A DNA stretch of 64,000 nucleotides, taken from NCBI GenBank assembly GCA_021647265.1, contig JAKIVA010000007.1, positions 12,428-76,427 of the forward strand, in the 5' to 3' direction. The translations under genes and the position numbers were made by a program. Of this stretch, positions 59,896 through 64,000 are shown in pieces; position 1 is the stretch's first letter; each line of letters starts with the position of its first letter. The notes under the pieces were generated by a model that was not told where the DNA came from, did no database searches, and saw only the letters and a program-made list of their open reading frames with translations. Origin of the DNA: Lutibacter sp. (GTDB lineage: Bacteria; Bacteroidota; Bacteroidia; Flavobacteriales; Flavobacteriaceae).

Positions 59896-61098
59896 TTAGT
59901 TTTCTTGGTTTTGTTCAATGTATGTCCCATTTCGTTTGTCTAAAACGCGTTCAATATTTTCGTAATATCCATCAGAATTAGGGTCGTCTTCAGGTAGTTT
60001 CATATAGCCGTTTTTATAATATCTTAGGGCTTGTTTGTATTTTCCTCCAGTTTCATAATACCTACCAATATAATAATCCCCAAGTGGAGAATCTTTATAC
60101 AATTTATTTATCATTTCTCCAAAATTCTTTAAATAATCGCCATTTTCCTTATCTAAAATAATAGATTCAATCGCAAAGATGTCTTTTTCTCTAATTTTTA
60201 AATTACTACCAAATAAGTAATCAATTTCTACATACTTATTTTCTAGATAAGCAATAGCATCTGGAGGAGATAGGTCTTTTATGTTTTTCTCAAATTCTTC
60301 TTTTGAAATGGCTGAATACATCTCAAAAATAAATGCTAAAGCACTAGACATTGATTGCCCTATAGATGCTATTTTTGAACTATTATCAAACTGATCAAAT
60401 TTGTATTTGAATTTTGAATTTTGAATATTATTCAATACTGAGTGTGTTACTTTTATTAAATCTTTTCTTTTTTCAGAATTGTACTTGCTATTGCTTAAGT
60501 AATAATAAATATTTTCATCGTTTAGCGTTTCTATTTTTTGTTGAAGTATGGTTGGCATATCCATAGCATAGTATGGGTTGATATTTATAAATGCATTAAA
60601 CCCAGGGTATTCTTCAATTAAAAAATAGTTGATAAAATTTGCAGTAAGTGTATTGCCAATAATTGTTTTAAAGGGTGAAATTCTATAATTCTCTTCAAAA
60701 TAATCAAGGAGTTCACCTCTAATAAATCTATAAAAGGCTTCTCCTTCATAGGTAGGTAAACTATTTTCTTTATCATAAGAACAATCGGTATAACGTTCTT
60801 CGTTGTAGTTCTGGTTGATACCAACAATTATTTGTTCAGGAGCTTTATCTTTTTTTGCAAATAGGATAGAATTTCCAACATAAACATCAAATAAATATTC
60901 AGCATCTAATACAATAGTTAAAGGATAAACTTTCGTAGAATCAATTTGGTAACTATCAGGAATATATATTTTTAGATACCTGTCGTTTTCTAACTCTTGA
61001 GAATCAAATTTTTTAAGATGAATGTTTTGTGAATAATTATAATTTGAAATGAAGATAATGAGTAGCATGAAAATGCTTTTTAGTGAGGTAGATTTCAT
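59896..61098 (-). CDS. Exported esterase-fold protein with altered catalytic site and C-terminal TPR-like helices
   Basis: The 400-residue product has a signal peptide (about 1-23). An Esterase-D/Fes-like domain follows (about 25-270), recognised by 'VYPLTIVLDAEYLFD', 'PEQIIVGINQ' and 'FIRGELLDYFEENYRISPFKTIIG'. Where active members have the Ser elbow GHSxGG, this protein reads G148-N-T-L-T-A, and the later catalytic-His segment, 'SKIASIGQSMSSALAFIF', has no His. It is therefore probably not an active esterase. The C-terminal 80 residues have 'DSPLGDYYIGRYYETGGKYKQALRYYKNGYMKLPEDDP', a TPR-like pair. It precedes the C1 peptidase gene with seven bases between stop and start. A binding or inhibitory role toward the protease is inference. 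Confidence 0.85.
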   Translation of the reverse strand: MKSTSLKSIFMLLIIFISNYNYSQNIHLKKFDSQELENDRYLKIYIPDSYQIDSTKVYPLTIVLDAEYLFDVYVGNSILFAKKDKAPEQIIVGINQNYNEERYTDCSYDKENSLPTYEGEAFYRFIRGELLDYFEENYRISPFKTIIGNTLTANFINYFLIEEYPGFNAFININPYYAMDMPTILQQKIETLNDENIYYYLSNSKYNSEKRKDLIKVTHSVLNNIQNSKFKYKFDQFDNSSKIASIGQSMSSALAFIFEMYSAISKEEFEKNIKDLSPPDAIAYLENKYVEIDYLFGSNLKIREKDIFAIESIILDKENGDYLKNFGEMINKLYKDSPLGDYYIGRYYETGGKYKQALRYYKNGYMKLPEDDPNSDGYYENIERVLDKRNGTYIEQNQEN

Positions 61099-61139
61099 AG
61101 GTTAAAATTAAATAGTTTTTTTATAATATTGAATATTGT

Positions 61140-61182
61140 AAAAAAGAAAAGTACAATTTTTTTACAAAAAACTGTACTTTTT
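61140..61182 (-). terminator. Terminator of katG
   Basis: On the minus strand the arms AAAAGTACA and TGTACTTTT (plus 61147-61155 and 61173-61181) form a 9-bp stem with a 17-base loop, followed by a T-rich run (plus 61141-61146). It lies in the gap between katG and the downstream esterase-fold gene, so the two are probably separate transcripts. Confidence 0.7.
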
Positions 61183-61229
61183 ACTATTTTAAATATTTTT
61201 TTCTAATTATTATTACAATATGAAAATAA

Positions 61230-63419
61230 TTATTCTAAATCAAATCTATCAAGATTCATAATTTTTATCCAAGCTTTTACAAAGTCTTGTAAAAATTTAT
61301 CTTGAGAATCCTTATAACCATATACTTCTGCTACTGCACGTAACTCTGAATTTGAACCAAAAATTATATCTGCACGTGTGGCCAACCATTTTCGATTCCC
61401 TGTAGCACGATCTACACCTTCAAAAATTTCTTCAGTTTCATCAATTGCTTTCCAAGCTGTACTTAAATCAAGTAAGTTTAAAAAGAAATCATTGGTTAAT
61501 GTTTCAGGATTTTTTGTAAAAACCCCATATTGAGAATTATCAAAATTGGTATTTAACATTCTCATACCTCCAACAAGCACAGTCATTTCAGGAATGGTTA
61601 AGGTTAAAAGCTGTGCTTTATCAATTAACATATCTTCTGTTCTTAAGGTACAAGTTGAGTTTTTATAATTACGAAACCCATCAGCTTTTGGTTCAAGAAC
61701 CTCAAATGATTCTATGTCAGTTTGTTCTATGGTTGCGTCTGTTCTTCCTGGAGTAAAAGGGACAGTAATATTGTAGCCAGCATCTTTAGCAGCTCTTTCA
61801 ATAGCTGCACATCCACCAAGCACAATTAAGTCTGCCAATGAAACTCGTTTATTATCATTAACATCATTAAACTTTTTTTGAATAGTTGCTAAAGTTTCTA
61901 AAACTTTTTTTAATTGAATTGGATTATTTACTTCCCAATTATTTTGAGGAGCGAACCGAATTCTAGCTCCATTTGCACCGCCACGTTTGTCTGAACCACG
62001 AAATGTAGATGCGGAAGCCCAAGCAGTTGATACTAATTGAGAGATAGATAAACCTGAACCTAAAATTTGTTCTTTTAAAATAGAAATATCCATATTATTA
62101 ACTAAATTATAATCGGCTACAGGAACTGGATCTTGCCAAATTAATTTTTCTTGAGGAACTTCTGAGCCTAAATAGCGAGAAGTAGGTCCCATATCACGGT
62201 GAGTTAATTTAAACCAAGCTCTAGCAAATGCATCAGCAAATTTATCTGGGTTTTCATAAAAATGCCTTGAGATTGGTTCATAAATAGGATCCATTCTTAA
62301 CGCAAGATCAGCTGTAGTCATAATTGGAGCATGTCGTTTTGATGAGTCGTGAGCATCTGGAACGGCAGTAGCTGCATCTGTTCCAACTGCTACCCATTGC
62401 CACGCACCAGCAGGACTTTTTTCCAAATTCCACTCATAACCAAATAAGGTTTCAAAATAACTATTATCCCATTGTATTGGAGTGGGAGTCCAGGCACCTT
62501 CAATTCCACTGCTAATTGTATCTATCCCTTTACCAGTACCAAAACTGTTTTCCCATCCAAGTCCTTGGTCTTCAATACATGCAGCTTCTGGTTCCCTACC
62601 CACGTGTGCTGTGTCACCAGCCCCGTGGCATTTACCAAAAGTATGCCCTCCTGCAACAAGAGCCACAGTTTCTTCGTCATTCATTGCCATACGTGCAAAA
62701 GTTTCACGTATATCTTTACCTGAAGCAATTACATTTGGTTCTCCATTAGGCCCTTCAGGATTAACATAAATTAAACCCATTTGAGCTGCTGCCAAAGGAT
62801 TTTCTAGATCTCGCTCACCTGTGTAGCGTTTATCTCCAAGCCATTCAGTTTCTGCTCCCCAATAAACATCTTGCTCGGGTTCCCAAATATCCTCACGTCC
62901 ACCTGCAAATCCAAATGTTTTTAATCCCATAGATTCTAAAGCACAGTTTCCAGCAAAAATCATTAAATCTGCCCAAGATATTTTTTTACCATACTTTTGT
63001 TTAATAGGCCAAAGTAATCTACGAGCTTTATCAAGGTTTATGTTGTCTGGCCAGCTATTTACAGGTGCAAAACGCTGATTTCCAGTTGATGCACCACCAC
63101 GACCATCTGAAACTCGATAAGTTCCTGCACTGTGCCAAGCCATACGGATAAATAAAGGACCATAATGGCCATAATCTGCTGGCCACCATTCCTGTGAATT
63201 AACCATTAATTCGTTAATATCTTTTTTTACTTCATCTAAGTCTAAACTTTTGAAAGATTCAGCATAATTAAATTCTTTTTCCATTGGGTTAGATAAAGTA
63301 GAATGCTGACGAAGAATGTTTAAATTTAGTCGATTAGGCCACCAATCTTTGTTGGTAGCTTGTTTTTGATTTGTTTGCCCATTATGATAAGGACATTTAC
63401 TATCGTTTGAATTACTCAT
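61230..63419 (-). CDS. katG: Catalase-peroxidase
   Basis: KatG removes hydrogen peroxide using heme. The 729-residue product is full length, with two peroxidase-like domains. The distal site is R92, W95 and H96 in 'RMAWHSAGTYR'. The partners of the Met-Tyr-Trp adduct are present: Tyr near 217 in 'MGLIYVNPEG' and Met near 243 in 'ETFARMAMNDEE'. The proximal His lies in 'GGHTFGK' (about 255-261). There is no export signal, so it is cytoplasmic. A TATTTTTG box lies close upstream. OxyR-type control is likely but no regulator is visible. Confidence 0.97.
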   Translation of the reverse strand: MSNSNDSKCPYHNGQTNQKQATNKDWWPNRLNLNILRQHSTLSNPMEKEFNYAESFKSLDLDEVKKDINELMVNSQEWWPADYGHYGPLFIRMAWHSAGTYRVSDGRGGASTGNQRFAPVNSWPDNINLDKARRLLWPIKQKYGKKISWADLMIFAGNCALESMGLKTFGFAGGREDIWEPEQDVYWGAETEWLGDKRYTGERDLENPLAAAQMGLIYVNPEGPNGEPNVIASGKDIRETFARMAMNDEETVALVAGGHTFGKCHGAGDTAHVGREPEAACIEDQGLGWENSFGTGKGIDTISSGIEGAWTPTPIQWDNSYFETLFGYEWNLEKSPAGAWQWVAVGTDAATAVPDAHDSSKRHAPIMTTADLALRMDPIYEPISRHFYENPDKFADAFARAWFKLTHRDMGPTSRYLGSEVPQEKLIWQDPVPVADYNLVNNMDISILKEQILGSGLSISQLVSTAWASASTFRGSDKRGGANGARIRFAPQNNWEVNNPIQLKKVLETLATIQKKFNDVNDNKRVSLADLIVLGGCAAIERAAKDAGYNITVPFTPGRTDATIEQTDIESFEVLEPKADGFRNYKNSTCTLRTEDMLIDKAQLLTLTIPEMTVLVGGMRMLNTNFDNSQYGVFTKNPETLTNDFFLNLLDLSTAWKAIDETEEIFEGVDRATGNRKWLATRADIIFGSNSELRAVAEVYGYKDSQDKFLQDFVKAWIKIMNLDRFDLE

Positions 63420-63446
63420 AATTTAATTTTTAATAATCTCAAATTA

Positions 63447-63480
63447 CAAAAATATTTTTTGATTACATCGTTAAAAACAA
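63447..63480 (-). promoter_or_regulatory. Candidate promoter of katG
   Basis: On the minus strand TATTTTTG (plus 63447-63454) is an exact TAnnTTTG box, with TTG (plus 63478-63480) upstream at a 23-base spacer, slightly long. RNA would start about 20 bases before the katG ATG at 63419. Confidence 0.45.
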
Positions 63481-63546
63481 TAGATATTATTTATTTACAC
63501 ATAAATATTTTTCTGATTACTTGTAATTAGTAATAATAAAGAACAA

Positions 63547-63643
63547 CGTCATGCTGAACTTGTTTCAGCATTTCATTACCATTTGATAACGGATGCTTTG
63601 TTGAATTGAATGTGACTCTGAAACAAGTTCAGAGTGATAGACG
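63547..63643. repeat. Intergenic palindromic repeat between katG and the oxidoreductase gene
   Basis: The perfect 15-base arms CTGAACTTGTTTCAG (63554-63568) and CTGAAACAAGTTCAG (63618-63632) lie inside CGTCATG...TAGACG ends. The left arm also folds on itself (ATGCTGAA-CTTGT-TTCAGCAT, 63551-63571). The surrounding 297 bases (63420-63716) hold no other feature besides the katG promoter. Confidence 0.75.
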
Positions 63644-63716
63644 TTATGTTAGATTACGGATATTCAGCTATTTTTGAAAAGAATCCAATTTTTTTATTTG
63701 TAGTGTAAAAGCCTAA

Positions 63717-64000
63717 TTAATGCTGTAATTTTTGTATGGCAGCTTCAGCACAGCGTTCTCCATCCATCGCGGCAGAAACAATACCCCCAGCGTAACCACC
63801 ACCTTCACCACAAGGGAAAAGTCCTTCAATTTCAGGGTGTTCTAAATTATTTTTTCTTGGGATATTAATAGGAGAAGAAGTTCTAGATTCTACGCCAACA
63901 ACATTGGCTTCTTGTGTATAAAATCCATTCATTTTTTGTCCGAATGCTTTAAAACCTTTTCGTAATCTTCCTCCAATAATTTTAGGTAATAGCGAATGCA
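63717..64000 (-). CDS. FAD-dependent oxidoreductase (COG2509-like), C-terminal fragment
   Basis: Only the last 94 codons are inside the window; the frame is open to base 64000 and the N-terminus lies beyond. Visible is 'LLPKIIGGRLRKGFKAFGQK', then 'VGVESRTSSPINIPR', and the FAD-binding end 'LFPCGEGGGYAGGIVSAAMDG' with 'RCAEAAIQKL'. This is the C-terminus of the large NAD(P)/FAD-dependent dehydrogenases of the COG2509 group. Reaction unknown. An ATG at 63932 lies within the conserved domain and is not the start. Confidence 0.88.
   Translation of the reverse strand, partial: HSLLPKIIGGRLRKGFKAFGQKMNGFYTQEANVVGVESRTSSPINIPRKNNLEHPEIEGLFPCGEGGGYAGGIVSAAMDGERCAEAAIQKLQH

Noticed and set aside
62472..62769. 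Open frames on the strand opposite to katG
   Set aside because: They lie wholly inside the highly conserved katG gene, have no family motifs and no promoter; they are shadow frames.

Overview
The window comes from an AT-rich genome of the phylum Bacteroidota, almost certainly family Flavobacteriaceae. Four things point there. Exported proteins carry type IX secretion (T9SS) C-terminal sorting domains of both type A (1058-1582) and type B (43724-47275, 47366-51349). Bacteroidota-restricted families are present (DUF5606, DUF4199, Haem_bd, YwqK-type repeats). Promoters follow the Bacteroidota pattern TTTG / TAnnTTTG. The intergenic palindromes are of the kind common in flavobacteria. Most genes are housekeeping. 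The genus cannot be decided from this sequence.

Layout. 1-3.9 kb: the end of an AraC regulator, then three exported surface proteins in a row (a T9SS type A protein, a small outer-membrane barrel, and a tail-fibre-like protein with a 108-bp repeat array and a collar-like C-terminus). 4.2-9.4 kb: MsrB, an alpha/beta hydrolase, an M48 metalloprotease lipoprotein, and the run UMF1 transporter - LhgO - YjbQ. 9.5-18.3 kb, minus strand: a TolC / membrane-fusion / RND efflux pump followed by a PII-like protein, a DUF2892 membrane protein, a small exported protein with an abnormal start, and a TonB-dependent receptor. A palindrome-rich control region lies in front. 18.4-26.4 kb: TerC, a lipoprotein, PurB, a DUF1028 / heme-binding / YwqK operon, and Lon. 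26.5-30.3 kb, minus: SDR, MazG, DUF5606, peptide deformylase, a frameshifted DUF1919 gene, RuvX. 30.4-34.4 kb, plus: DapD, a Stealth-type sugar-phosphate transferase, TsaC-type tRNA modification enzyme, CCA-adding enzyme. 34.6-39.7 kb, minus: an envelope cluster (DUF4199, GT2 glycosyltransferase, phosphosugar mutase, MsbA-like ABC exporter). 39.88 kb: the 4.5S-type SRP RNA with a clear promoter. 40-43.7 kb: SDR, transaldolase, UvrB. 43.7-51.3 kb: two giant paralogous T9SS type B proteins. 51.4-58.6 kb: an ABC-2 exporter, two poorly known proteins, and a menaquinone run (MenI-like thioesterase, isochorismate synthase, MenD, S1-domain protein). 58.6-64 kb: a MITE-like element, a secreted papain-like protease paired with a catalytically dead-looking esterase, KatG, and the start of an FAD-dependent oxidoreductase that runs off the window.

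No CRISPR array, phage, integron or classical defence system is visible. The least explained parts are the three-gene surface cluster at 1.0-3.9 kb, the secreted protease / pseudo-esterase pair at 58.7-61.1 kb, the efflux-receptor locus with its operator-like palindromes and odd small gene, the repeat modules of the two T9SS type B giants, and a family of intergenic palindromes.
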